A stretch of 7,270 nt of DNA from Thermoplasmata archaeon (GCA_030043405.1 JASHXS010000220.1:1-7270); one strand, 5' to 3'. Shown: positions 1 to 6,150, numbered from the stretch's first letter. Program-made: numbers and translations. Notes: generated by a model from the letters alone, not told the origin.

Positions 1-16
1 CGGATTTTGCTGCCAT
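1..16 (-). CDS. Possible 5' end of a gene running off the left edge
   Basis: On the minus strand an ATG at 16-14 opens a frame reading MAAKS before the window ends. A weak TATA-like element (CTTAG, minus strand, 39-43) lies about 25 bases upstream, the same spacing seen ahead of other apparently leaderless genes here. Five codons are too few to identify a product. The start is inferred only from promoter spacing and could be chance. Confidence 0.25.
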
Positions 17-94
17 GCCGAGGGCAGGGAAGCCGAGGCTAAGTGGGTTTGGGGGACGAGCCCGGCACCCGCGGTTCGCGCGGCTCTCCTCGGT

Positions 95-140
95 CAAGAG
101 AAAGGCCCCGGGGGCGACCCCCCGCCGCTCGCCGGCGGGG
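95..140 (-). terminator. Possible transcription terminator after the CMD-family gene
   Basis: An 8-bp GC stem (120-127 pairing with 133-140, five-base loop) begins 22 bases past the stop codon at 162. On the minus strand it is followed by a pyrimidine run, CCTTTCTCTTG (95-105). Archaeal termination depends mainly on U-rich tracts, and this tract is interrupted, so the call is tentative. The rest of 1-160 shows nothing else I recognise. Confidence 0.3.
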
Positions 141-161
141 AGCGGATGCTCGGGATCCGAT

Positions 162-716
162 TCAGGTCTTGTTTTTCGCGGCCCACTGCTTGGCCGCCTC
201 CGCGTCCCACTTCGGCGCCGACCCGCTGGCGTCGGCGGCTCCCCAGTCCTGGGCCACCTGTCGGGTGGTGACATTGACCCGGTTGTAGAGGTTGATCGTG
301 GCGATCCCCAGCACGAGGAAGGCCAACTCGCGCTCCGCGAAGTGGCGCGCCGCCTCGTCCCAGAGGCTGTCCGGGACGGGATCGGACCGATCGCTCAGCC
401 GGGTCATCGCTTCGCTGAGGGCGAGCGCGGCGCGTTCCGGGGCCGTGAATCGCGTGGACTCCCGCCAGGCCGACACGGCGAACAGGCGTTCCTCGGACTC
501 CCCCAGCCCTCGCAGGAGCTGACAGCTCCCGTCCAAGCAGAGCGCACACCCGTTCAGCTGGCTCGCCCGCAGCATGGCGAGCGAGAGGGCCCGGCCCGCG
601 GGGCCCTGTAGCTGACCCAACAGCTGCCCCAGGGCCTGCAACGGGGCCATGGCTTCGGGAATGATCGTCGCGGGATTCTTCAGCCGACTCTTGGGCGCGA
701 CCGTGGACATCGCCAT
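162..716 (-). CDS. Carboxymuconolactone decarboxylase / AhpD-like protein, atypical active site
   Basis: A 184-residue cytoplasmic protein of the carboxymuconolactone decarboxylase (CMD) superfamily. Family hallmarks are LRASQLNGCALC (49-60), GESEERLFAVSAWRES (72-87), the ERAALALSEAMTRL helix (94-107) and FLVLGIATINLYNRV (133-147). AhpD-type members use a Cys-x-x-Cys pair to reduce peroxides, helped by a Glu and a His. Here Cys57 and Cys60 are kept, but by eye the relay Glu position (12 residues before the first Cys) is Ser45 and the His position (four after the second Cys) is Ser64, with an extra Cys65. Peroxidase activity is therefore uncertain. The polar, Trp/Lys-containing C-terminal tail (about 158-184) is not part of the core. 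The start at 716 has a weak GGAAGG about 7 bases upstream; ATG at 710 is an alternative. The gene appears monocistronic behind the TATA box at 765-776. Confidence 0.85.
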   Translation of the reverse strand: MAMSTVAPKSRLKNPATIIPEAMAPLQALGQLLGQLQGPAGRALSLAMLRASQLNGCALCLDGSCQLLRGLGESEERLFAVSAWRESTRFTAPERAALALSEAMTRLSDRSDPVPDSLWDEAARHFAERELAFLVLGIATINLYNRVNVTTRQVAQDWGAADASGSAPKWDAEAAKQWAAKNKT

Positions 717-743
717 GTGGTTTCCTTCCGGGGGAGCGTGGCC

Positions 744-778
744 CCTTAGTTACATAACAAATTTGGTATATATATTCC
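744..778 (-). promoter_or_regulatory. Strong TATA-box promoter of the CMD-family gene
   Basis: An AT-rich island in GC-rich DNA. Read on the minus strand it gives AATATATATACC (TATA box, about 765-776), then AT-rich sequence with TTATGTAA near 747-754. Transcription would start about 26 bases after the TATA box, near 744-748, leaving a leader of roughly 30 bases before the ATG at 716. The element is nearly symmetrical, but no plausible plus-strand gene lies to its right, so the minus direction is preferred. It is the clearest promoter in the window. Confidence 0.7.
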
Positions 779-924
779 CGGGGGCTGGCCTTGGGCCGCG
801 GGGCAACCCCTCTCAGTCGTCAGCCACCTGCCGCGTGAGCCGAACGGGTCCGCCGATTCCAAGTGTAACACCGCGGTGATGAGAATCGTCCAGGTGTGAC
901 AAGGGCGCCCCCAGTCAGCGACCC

Positions 925-949
925 GGTGCCGATCCCGGCGGTCGGCGCC
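925..949 (-). terminator. Hairpin just downstream of the SnoaL-like gene
   Basis: Bases 925-932 pair with 942-949 (8 bp, one G-U) around a nine-base loop, 12 bases past the stop at 961. No T-tract follows, so a role in termination or 3'-end stability is only suggested. The remaining sequence between 780 and 960 holds no gene I can support. Confidence 0.25.
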
Positions 950-960
950 TTGGACCGGCC

Positions 961-1329
961 CTACGTAGGGTGCTTGTTCTCGGCGACAAAGGAGGAGATC
1001 TTCCGGATCTTCCCCCCCGCCAACTCGTAGATGGTGCAGGCTTCGCCGACGAACGTGCCGCCCCCTTCGAGGGGAGCGCGAACGACCGATTCGGATACGA
1101 CCACGTTGTTCTCTTCCGTCATCCGACGGGCCCGGATCTCGAACCTCCGCGGGGCCTCCATCTCCTTGAGGACCGCCGCCTTCCCTCGCACCGGAATGCC
1201 GGAGGCGGGGAACCCGTCCGCCCACTCCACCCGCTCGACGTCGTCGGTCAGGCAGGCCCCGACCGCCGTCCAGTCCAAGTTGGCGAGGGCCGCTTGGCAA
1301 CTCTCCACGAGATTCTTGTTCGCGGTCAT
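961..1329 (-). CDS. SnoaL-like / nuclear transport factor 2 family protein
   Basis: A 122-residue protein with the size and pattern of the NTF2-like alpha+beta cone fold (SnoaL-like and related isomerases or hydrolases). It begins with a helical segment (NLVESCQAALANLDWTAVGACL, about 6-27), then TDDVERVEWADGF (28-40), a PVRGKAAVLKEME segment (46-58), and alternating beta strands: NNVVVSESVVRAPLEG (74-89), GEACTIYELAGGKIRKISSFVAE (95-117). The last part, where the ligand-pocket sheet ends with GGKI, is the most family-typical. Such proteins bind or transform small hydrophobic molecules, but no substrate can be named. The frame stays open upstream through the tRNA, but the start at 1329 is preferred: it matches the family N-terminus and sits about 28 bases after a TATA-like element (1352-1362). 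The gene lies downstream of tRNA-Ala on the same strand. Confidence 0.8.
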   Translation of the reverse strand: MTANKNLVESCQAALANLDWTAVGACLTDDVERVEWADGFPASGIPVRGKAAVLKEMEAPRRFEIRARRMTEENNVVVSESVVRAPLEGGGTFVGEACTIYELAGGKIRKISSFVAENKHPT

Positions 1330-1349
1330 GACCCGCCGAGGGGGTCGGT

Positions 1350-1363
1350 TCCCATAACCTATC
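1350..1363 (-). promoter_or_regulatory. TATA-like element ahead of the SnoaL-like gene
   Basis: The minus strand reads GATAGGTTATGG, centred about 28 bases before the ATG at 1329. This predicts a leaderless or nearly leaderless transcript, and no Shine-Dalgarno motif is seen before the ATG. Confidence 0.45.
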
Positions 1364-1451
1364 GGCCGCCCGGTCGCGGGTCTTCGTCGTTCGACCCGAC
1401 CCAAAGCGGCGTGCCGCCCGAACGGCCCACGGGCCGGAATCAGAGGCCGAG

Positions 1452-1523
1452 TGGACTGGTCGGGATTTGAACCCGAGACCTCCGGTTTGCAAAACCGGCG
1501 ATCTTCCGCTGATCTACCAGCCC
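1452..1523 (-). tRNA. tRNA-Ala (anticodon UGC)
   Basis: A full 72-base cloverleaf on the minus strand. The acceptor stem is GGGCTGG/CCAGTCC and contains G3-U70, the identity element of tRNA-Ala. The D stem is GATC/GATC. The anticodon stem is CCGGT/ACCGG with loop TTTGCAA, giving anticodon UGC at 1489-1491. The T stem is TCGGG/CCCGA with loop TTCAAAT, and the discriminator is A73 at 1452. No intron is present. The bases after A73 are CTC, so CCA is not encoded, as is usual in archaea. Confidence 0.97.
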
Positions 1524-1548
1524 GTGACCCCAAGACGGCCCCCCCGGG

Positions 1549-1562
1549 GTCTTAGGGTTTCG
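1549..1562 (-). promoter_or_regulatory. Putative TATA-like promoter of tRNA-Ala
   Basis: The minus strand reads AAACCCTAAG, with the TATA-like core centred near 1554, about 31 bases from the tRNA 5' end. That is the same distance as the clearer TATA box of tRNA-Pro. The element is weak by sequence. Read on the plus strand it could alternatively serve the flavin monooxygenase gene with a leader of about 60 bases. Confidence 0.4.
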
Positions 1563-1638
1563 CTCGGCGGGAGCAGGGGGGAGCCGGCCGCCGACCCTTC
1601 CGGCCAAAGCCCATGTACCGGGCGTCGGTCCACCGGGC

Positions 1639-2613
1639 GTGCGGCTGTCCGTCTTCACGGTCGTGGATGATGCGGGCCCCGAGCGGGACCGGTACGACGA
1701 GGTCGTCGACCTCGCGGTCGAGGCCGATGCCTCCGGGTTGGACGGGCTGTGGATCGCCGAGCACCACTTTGGGCCAAGCGGGCTTTGCCCCTCTCCCCCG
1801 GTGCTGCTGGCGGCGTGCGCGGCCCGCACCCAGCGGCTACGGCTCGGCTCGCTCGTGAGCGTCCTACCCTTCCACCGGGTCGTCGATCTCGCCGAGGAGT
1901 ACGCCCTGGTCGACCGCCTCAGCGGAGGTCGCCTCAACCTCGGCCTCGGCAGTGGCTACATCCGGGCCGAATTCGACGGATTCGGGATCGACCCCGAGTC
2001 TCGCCATGCCCGGTTCGATGCCACCCTGTCGGCCCTCCTCGACGCGTGGGCGGGCCACGAGGTGGTCGTCGGCGAACCGGGCGCCTCGCCCGTCCGCTTG
2101 AACGTGCAGCCTGTCCAGCAGCCCCATCCCCCGCTCTGGATCGCGGTCCAGCGGCGTGAGGCGCTCCCCTTCGTGGCCCGCCGGGGTACTTCGGTGGCGC
2201 TGATTCCGTATGCGACCGTCAAGGACACGGCCGAACTCGCCGAGGAGATCCGCGAGTTCCGCGCGGCCCTCCCGGCGGGGAGTGGGGCATCGGTCGGGGT
2301 GGCGCTGCACGTGTACGCCGGACCCCACCCGGAGCGGGCCCGGACCGCCTTCCACCGTTATCTCGAGGCCCGCCTCCGCTCGCACAGCACGCATTACGAG
2401 GCCAAGCAGGCCCGGGACCCTACGCACGCCGACCCGCGGGCCCTGGAGGCGGCGGGGTTCGCGCTCTTCGGGAGTGGCGAGGAAGTGCTGGAGCGGTTGG
2501 AATCCTTCTCCCACCTGGGGGTCGACGAGGTCCTGGGGATCGTTGACTTCGGAGGGCTCGAGCCGTCCGACGCCCTCGGTACCGTTCGGGCGCTGGGCGC
2601 CGCCCAACGCTGA
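1639..2613 (+). CDS. LLM-class (bacterial luciferase-like) flavin-dependent monooxygenase
   Basis: A 324-residue protein of the luciferase-like monooxygenase family: single-domain TIM barrels that use reduced FMN or F420 to oxidise organic substrates. The motifs run in order: LWIAEHHFGPSGLCPSP (38-54), where the EHH matches the segment holding the catalytic His of the luciferase alpha chain; RLRLGSLVSVLPFHRVVDLAEE (66-87); LVDRLSGGRLNLGLGSGYI (90-108); PPLWIAVQ (164-171); and the C-terminal FGSGEEVLERLESFSHLGVDEVL (277-299) with DFGGL (303-307). Length and order are normal, so it looks complete and active; cofactor and substrate cannot be read. The start is GTG at 1639, chosen because family members open with an MRLS-like first strand. 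The ATG at 1613 is out of frame. No convincing ribosome site is seen; a weak AT-containing stretch near 1612-1619 would suit a leaderless start. The gene is divergent from tRNA-Ala and convergent with the surface-protein gene. Confidence 0.93.
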   Translation: MRLSVFTVVDDAGPERDRYDEVVDLAVEADASGLDGLWIAEHHFGPSGLCPSPPVLLAACAARTQRLRLGSLVSVLPFHRVVDLAEEYALVDRLSGGRLNLGLGSGYIRAEFDGFGIDPESRHARFDATLSALLDAWAGHEVVVGEPGASPVRLNVQPVQQPHPPLWIAVQRREALPFVARRGTSVALIPYATVKDTAELAEEIREFRAALPAGSGASVGVALHVYAGPHPERARTAFHRYLEARLRSHSTHYEAKQARDPTHADPRALEAAGFALFGSGEEVLERLESFSHLGVDEVLGIVDFGGLEPSDALGTVRALGAAQR

Positions 2614-2643
2614 CCGGGGGCGAGACGAACTCCTGTCGTCTGG

Positions 2644-2687
2644 AAAAAGGAAGTCGGAAAAGGTTGGCCGCGGGGAGGTCCTCCCCG
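2644..2687 (-). terminator. Terminator of the surface-protein gene
   Basis: Directly after the stop codon (2691-2689, minus strand) is a GC stem, GGGGAGG/CCTCCCC (2672-2678 and 2680-2686; the tight loop means the innermost pairs probably open). It is followed on the minus strand by TTTTCC (2655-2660) and CTTTTTCC (2642-2649). Pyrimidine/T-rich tracts downstream of a stop fit archaeal termination. The gene on the other strand ends at 2613, so this short gap separates convergent units. Confidence 0.5.
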
Positions 2688-2688
2688 G

Positions 2689-5172
2689 CTACTGGGCACC
2701 CGGAGGGGGCGTCGGCATCGGCGGCGAGTTCGCATCCGATGGCGCGGGCTCCTTCCACTCCGGCGGCGCCGAGGTGCTCGGGGCCGGGGCCGGTGGCGGC
2801 ATTGTGCTGCTCGAGCTCGAGGTCGGCGGGCGGCGGTGTCGCAGCGCGAGCACGACGGCGATGACCGCGACGACGATGATCACGATCAGCAGGATCAGCC
2901 AGCCGACCGTGAGCCCCGTACCCGCGCCCCCGACATACATCTCGAGGGCCGAGGGGGTCGGGTTCACCGTCAGCAGCGTCCAGCCGTAACAGTAGTCATT
3001 GTCGTAGCAGGTCGGACCGTTGAGGCCCGTCCCGTACAGCTCCATCTCGACCTCGACCACCCCGGCGGGCTCGTTCGAGGGGATCGTCACCTGGAAGGTG
3101 CCGCTGGGCGAGTTCCCCTGGAGGACGAGGGAGTAGGGGGTGTCGTAGAGGTAGACGTAGTAGCTGAACACCGCGGGCAGCGTGACCGCTCCGTAGCTCG
3201 TGATCGAGTACGAGAACGTGACCGTCTCGCCCGGCTGGAAGCTCCCGTCCGAGTACTTCGACGTGGTCTGGATCCCCAGCAGCAGGCCGTACCCGCTCAC
3301 GATGTCGGAGTAGGCGGTCTGGCTGGCGACGAGGCCCTGCGTCGGGGAGTCGAGCCAGGCCTCCACCTCGTAGTACGCCGGCGGGTTCGCGCTCGGCACG
3401 CTGATCGAGAAGCTGCTGCCGTTCGCGACCGTACCCGTGGCGACCAATCCGCCGCCCTGGTAACTCCCGGTCGAGCTCTCGTACTCGCCCCAGACGTCGT
3501 ATCCGATCGTCCAGTCGCCGCCCGAGGGCACCCCGTAGGAAGAGACCTCGACGCTCAACGTCGCGCCCGCCGAATAGAAGGCCGGCATGTTGATCGTCAG
3601 GCTCGGCGCGGCCACGTAGCCGTACGCGTACCCGTAGAACTGGTCCGTCGCGTTGCTCGCGTAGACGTACAGCTCGAACTCGCCGACGAACCCCGAGGGG
3701 AAGGGCGTGCTGACCGTGCCGGTCGAGGCCGTGCTACCGATCGAGCCCCACGCGAGGGTCGTCTCCGTCTGCACGCCTTCCAGGTACCAGTAGGTCGCGG
3801 TGAGCGTGCCCGTCGAGGTGGGGTTGGTCGACCCGAGGGTCCACGTGGCGGACAACGTCGCGCCCGGCGCATACAGGGCCTGGCCCAGGTTCACCTGGAC
3901 ATCGGCCGTCGAGGCCGGGCTGGACATGTAGAACGTCGCGTTGTAGCCGGTGTACCACTTTCCGATGGTGGACGTGGCCTGCGTGTAGTTCGTCGTGACG
4001 TTCAGGACGTTCGTGAAGCCGTAGATGTACGACGAGCTGAACGGCGGGAAGGTCGGGACGAAGGTGAAGCTCGCGTACCCGGAGTTGTTGGTCGTGAGCG
4101 ACGCCGGGGCCCCGCCCGAGGGCGTGACCCAGGCGGTCCCGTTCCAGAACCGAGGCACCACCGTCAGGCCGGACGGGACCGCGTCGTACGATCCCAGGTA
4201 GTCGGCTACCGCCTGGATGCAGACGAAGGTCGTCACGCCGGGCGAGAGGTAGTCGTTGTTGTAACCCCCGCAGGCGTTCGGGGTCTGGGAGAGATAGACT
4301 TCGCGGACCCAGGGGACCCCGACGTAGACGTACTGGTCGGTCGACTCGTTGCCGGAAACGTTGTGGTTCGAGATCGTGGTCCCGAACAGCACGAAGTTCA
4401 CGTACTCATCCGGCGTCGAATTGACCGGTAGGGTGAGCGTGAGCGATCCGCTCGGGCTCGCCCCCAGGGACTTCCAGTAGTTCCCCGAGAAGAACGGGGT
4501 GAAGGTGGCGACGCCGGCGACGGTCGCGTAGTAGCCCGCGTAGAGGGTGACGTTCGTCACCTGGTTGTAGAGCGCCGAGTTCGCATCGGCCAGGACCTGC
4601 CAGGAGAGCGTGAAGGTCTGGCCCGGCAGGGTCACGTACGGGTAGGGCAGGTTGCTCCAGAGGTCCACGTAGTAGACGACGACCTGGATCGTCATGTTGT
4701 CCCAGCCGCCCAGCGGGGACTCGACCGAGAGGGTCCAGAGGCCGCCATAGGGAAGCGAAGTGGGGAACGTGTACTGGACCGCGTGCTCCCAGGAGTCGTA
4801 CGCGCCCGACACGTTGCTGAGGGGCACCTCGGCGTGGAAGGCGGGCGCGCCGACTCCGTCGCGGGTGGCGTTGGTCCCGTCGGTCAGCGTGACGTTCGCG
4901 AACAGGTCGTAGGGGGCCGAGCCGTATTCCTGGACCTCGAAGTAGAGCGAGCCGTAGCCCTGCTCGCCCGGATAGAAGTAGTACTCCTCGTACCCATAGC
5001 CGTTGACGGGGATGATGGCGATCCCGGTCACCAGATCCGGCCGGACCCCCGAACTCGGGGCGGCGACCACGGCCGGTGTAGAGGCCCCCGCATGGCTCAA
5101 GGGGGCGGCGACCAGCAGGGCCGAGGCAATCATCAGTACGGCGAGCGCTACTGCCCACAGTCGGCGAAGCAT
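2689..5172 (-). CDS. Large secreted, membrane-anchored cell-surface protein with repeated beta-sandwich-like units
   Basis: An 827-residue protein I cannot assign to a named family. Residues 1-28 form a signal peptide (Arg-rich start, hydrophobic core, likely cut after SHA). Residues 29-752 form an ectodomain rich in Tyr, Ser, Thr and Gly, poor in Lys and Arg, with 14 N-x-S/T sequons (for example N93, N207, N344, N507, N584). Six segments carry a PG-x-T-like turn followed by an alternating beta strand, with the Gly at 69, 184, 312, 437, 536 and 648, suggesting tandem Ig-like or CARDB-like units of about 100-128 residues. Its four cysteines are C301, C318, C722 and C728. A transmembrane helix (about 753-777) is followed by RHRR and a 50-residue Pro/Ser-rich tail (778-827), so the tail should be cytoplasmic. 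A role as S-layer component, adhesin or surface sensor is inference. AAAGGAG lies too close to the ATG to be a normal ribosome site; the TATA box at 5194-5200 suggests a leaderless transcript. Confidence 0.85.
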   Translation of the reverse strand: MLRRLWAVALAVLMIASALLVAAPLSHAGASTPAVVAAPSSGVRPDLVTGIAIIPVNGYGYEEYYFYPGEQGYGSLYFEVQEYGSAPYDLFANVTLTDGTNATRDGVGAPAFHAEVPLSNVSGAYDSWEHAVQYTFPTSLPYGGLWTLSVESPLGGWDNMTIQVVVYYVDLWSNLPYPYVTLPGQTFTLSWQVLADANSALYNQVTNVTLYAGYYATVAGVATFTPFFSGNYWKSLGASPSGSLTLTLPVNSTPDEYVNFVLFGTTISNHNVSGNESTDQYVYVGVPWVREVYLSQTPNACGGYNNDYLSPGVTTFVCIQAVADYLGSYDAVPSGLTVVPRFWNGTAWVTPSGGAPASLTTNNSGYASFTFVPTFPPFSSSYIYGFTNVLNVTTNYTQATSTIGKWYTGYNATFYMSSPASTADVQVNLGQALYAPGATLSATWTLGSTNPTSTGTLTATYWYLEGVQTETTLAWGSIGSTASTGTVSTPFPSGFVGEFELYVYASNATDQFYGYAYGYVAAPSLTINMPAFYSAGATLSVEVSSYGVPSGGDWTIGYDVWGEYESSTGSYQGGGLVATGTVANGSSFSISVPSANPPAYYEVEAWLDSPTQGLVASQTAYSDIVSGYGLLLGIQTTSKYSDGSFQPGETVTFSYSITSYGAVTLPAVFSYYVYLYDTPYSLVLQGNSPSGTFQVTIPSNEPAGVVEVEMELYGTGLNGPTCYDNDYCYGWTLLTVNPTPSALEMYVGGAGTGLTVGWLILLIVIIVVAVIAVVLALRHRRPPTSSSSSTMPPPAPAPSTSAPPEWKEPAPSDANSPPMPTPPPGAQ

Positions 5173-5193
5173 GCTCCTTTCGTGGAAGGTCCT

Positions 5194-5206
5194 GGTATAA
5201 GCAAGT
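5194..5206 (-). promoter_or_regulatory. TATA-box promoter of the surface-protein gene
   Basis: The minus strand reads TTGCTTATACC, with TTATACC at 5194-5200, centred about 26 bases before the ATG at 5172. The spacing places the transcription start at or beside the start codon, giving a leaderless mRNA. Confidence 0.6.
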
Positions 5207-5225
5207 AACGGTGCCGGGGAAGATT

Positions 5226-5276
5226 TCTCGAGAGAGGGCGGACGGACCCCCGGGCCCGGACCGGCGGGTCGCGACC
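5226..5276. promoter_or_regulatory. Two palindromes in a divergent promoter region, possible operators
   Basis: The 140-base gap between two divergent genes contains a perfect 8-bp palindrome, TCTCGAGA (5226-5233), and a perfect 10-bp palindrome, GGTCGCGACC (5267-5276). The second ends just before the TATA-like CCTTTTTAGG of the MBL gene, where a bound regulator would affect TBP/TFB access. Short GC palindromes arise by chance in GC-rich DNA, so function is unproven. Confidence 0.25.
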
Positions 5277-5277
5277 G

Positions 5278-5287
5278 CCTTTTTAGG
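5278..5287 (+). promoter_or_regulatory. TATA-like promoter of the MBL-fold gene
   Basis: CCTTTTTAGG is an AT-rich core in GC-rich DNA, centred about 29 bases before the ATG at 5313. It predicts a leader of a few bases or none. No clear Shine-Dalgarno sequence precedes the ATG. Confidence 0.5.
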
Positions 5288-5312
5288 TCTCCGCGGGTAA
5301 GGGCATCGGACC

Positions 5313-5981
5313 ATGAGCGAGATCCTGCCCGGCATCCACCTGATCGACGGTATCGACCCCGACCCGGAGTTCTCGACGCACGTCTATCTGTTGAAGGACA
5401 AGGGTCCGACCTGGACGATCATCGACACCGGGCTCCCCGGGGCTCACGAAACGATCGAGAAGTACCTCGAGAAGATCCACGTCGAGCGTTCGGCGGTCAA
5501 GAAGATCCTCCTGACCCACCTGCACCGCGACCACACGGGGTCGCTCAAGCAGCTGGCCCACTCGACCGGCGCGCGGACCTTCGCGCACTGGATCGAGGCA
5601 GAGTACATCGCCGAGCGACCGAAGTACGAGGGACCGGGGATGCCTCCGGCGGAGCCATTCCGAGTGGACGAGGTGCTGAAGGACGGCGACGAAGTGGACG
5701 CCGCGGGGGGCCTCATCGCGTACCACACCCCGGGTCACACCCCCGGGCACACCGCGTTCTATCACCCGGAGCGCAAGCTACTCTTCTCCGGCGACCTCTT
5801 CTTTGGCGAGGGGACGGCCGCCACCCTGACGCCGCCGAACTTCACGCTGGACAGCCCGACGGCCCGCATCTCGGCCCGCCGGATGAGCCAGCTCTCCATC
5901 GACTCGTTGATGAGCTACCACGGGGGGCCTCTCCTCAAGCACGGGGGGGCCGCGGTCCGCAAGTTGGTGGAGTCGTTCTAG
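5313..5981 (+). CDS. MBL-fold metallo-hydrolase
   Basis: A 222-residue soluble protein of the metallo-beta-lactamase fold superfamily, glyoxalase II-like branch. The metal-site motifs are complete: THLHRDHTG (68-76; H69, H71, D73, H74), the HTPGHTPGH segment (138-146, ligand probably H142), FSGDLFFGEG (158-167; D161 bridging) and a C-terminal SYHGGP (201-206; H203). TIIDTG (35-40) is the usual early strand with its conserved Asp. This supports a dinuclear zinc or iron hydrolase. The substrate could be a thioester, lactone or phosphoester and cannot be named; there is no C-terminal domain such as the flavodoxin of the diiron flavoproteins. The segment between H74 and H138 holds a short insert rich in Pro and Glu (about 101-116). 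Start ATG at 5313 agrees with the family N-terminus (LPGIHLIDG). The gene is divergent from the surface-protein gene and convergent with tRNA-Pro; it appears monocistronic. Confidence 0.93.
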   Translation: MSEILPGIHLIDGIDPDPEFSTHVYLLKDKGPTWTIIDTGLPGAHETIEKYLEKIHVERSAVKKILLTHLHRDHTGSLKQLAHSTGARTFAHWIEAEYIAERPKYEGPGMPPAEPFRVDEVLKDGDEVDAAGGLIAYHTPGHTPGHTAFYHPERKLLFSGDLFFGEGTAATLTPPNFTLDSPTARISARRMSQLSIDSLMSYHGGPLLKHGGAAVRKLVESF

Positions 5982-6038
5982 GGTTTCGAAGGACGCCGGC
6001 GATGGGGGCCCCGCCGGGGTCCGCCGTACTGGTGGCAG

Positions 6039-6113
6039 TGGGACTGGCCAGATTTGAACTGGCGTCTCGGAGTCCCGAACCCCGAAGGATGGACCAAGCT
6101 ACCCCACAGTCCC
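6039..6113 (-). tRNA. tRNA-Pro (anticodon CGG)
   Basis: A 75-base cloverleaf on the minus strand. The acceptor stem GGGACTG/CAGTCCC is fully paired, with discriminator A73 at 6039. The D arm contains GGGTAGCTTGG, typical of tRNA-Pro. The anticodon stem is CGGGG/CTCCG (one G-U pair) with loop TTCGGGA, giving anticodon CGG at 6075-6077. The T arm is GCCAG/CTGGC with loop TTCAAAT. There is no intron and no encoded CCA. The two T residues between the D stem and anticodon stem also occur in other archaeal tRNA-Pro genes as I recall them. Confidence 0.97.
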
Positions 6114-6138
6114 AGACGAGGGTCGCCCACTGTCCCAC

Positions 6139-6150
6139 GCTATATGAACG
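6139..6150 (-). promoter_or_regulatory. TATA box of tRNA-Pro
   Basis: The minus strand reads GTTCATATAGCG, with the TATA core (6141-6148) centred about 31 bases upstream of the tRNA 5' end at 6113. This matches the spacing of archaeal stable-RNA promoters and of the tRNA-Ala element in this window. Confidence 0.65.

Noticed and set aside
869..878. A perfect palindrome, CACCGCGGTG, in the gap between the CMD-like and SnoaL-like genes.
   Set aside because: It sits downstream of one gene and well upstream of the other's promoter, with no adjacent TATA element or second copy; chance is likely in this base composition.
1330..1533. Longer reading of the SnoaL-like gene starting upstream at 1533.
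   Set aside because: The extension runs through the tRNA-Ala gene and adds Arg/Pro-rich residues unlike the family; ATG at 1329 fits both the fold and the promoter.
2836..4431. A long open frame (531 codons) on the plus strand opposite the surface-protein gene.
   Set aside because: It reads as Arg/Gly/Val/Asp-rich low-complexity protein without motifs. The minus frame has a signal peptide, beta-strand patterns and a membrane helix, so the plus frame is a by-product of GC-rich codon use.
5173..5180. AAAGGAGC as the ribosome binding site of the surface-protein gene.
   Set aside because: The GGAG core is only one base from the ATG, too close for normal pairing, and the TATA spacing predicts that the transcript starts at the ATG.
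5982..6038. GC-rich inverted repeats after the MBL gene as a terminator.
   Set aside because: The stems are short and overlapping, and no T-tract follows on either strand; the sequence is simply GC-rich between convergent genes.
1452..6113. tRNA genes as attachment sites of an integrated element.
   Set aside because: I found no direct repeat of either tRNA 3' end in the window, and no integrase, transposase or phage gene.
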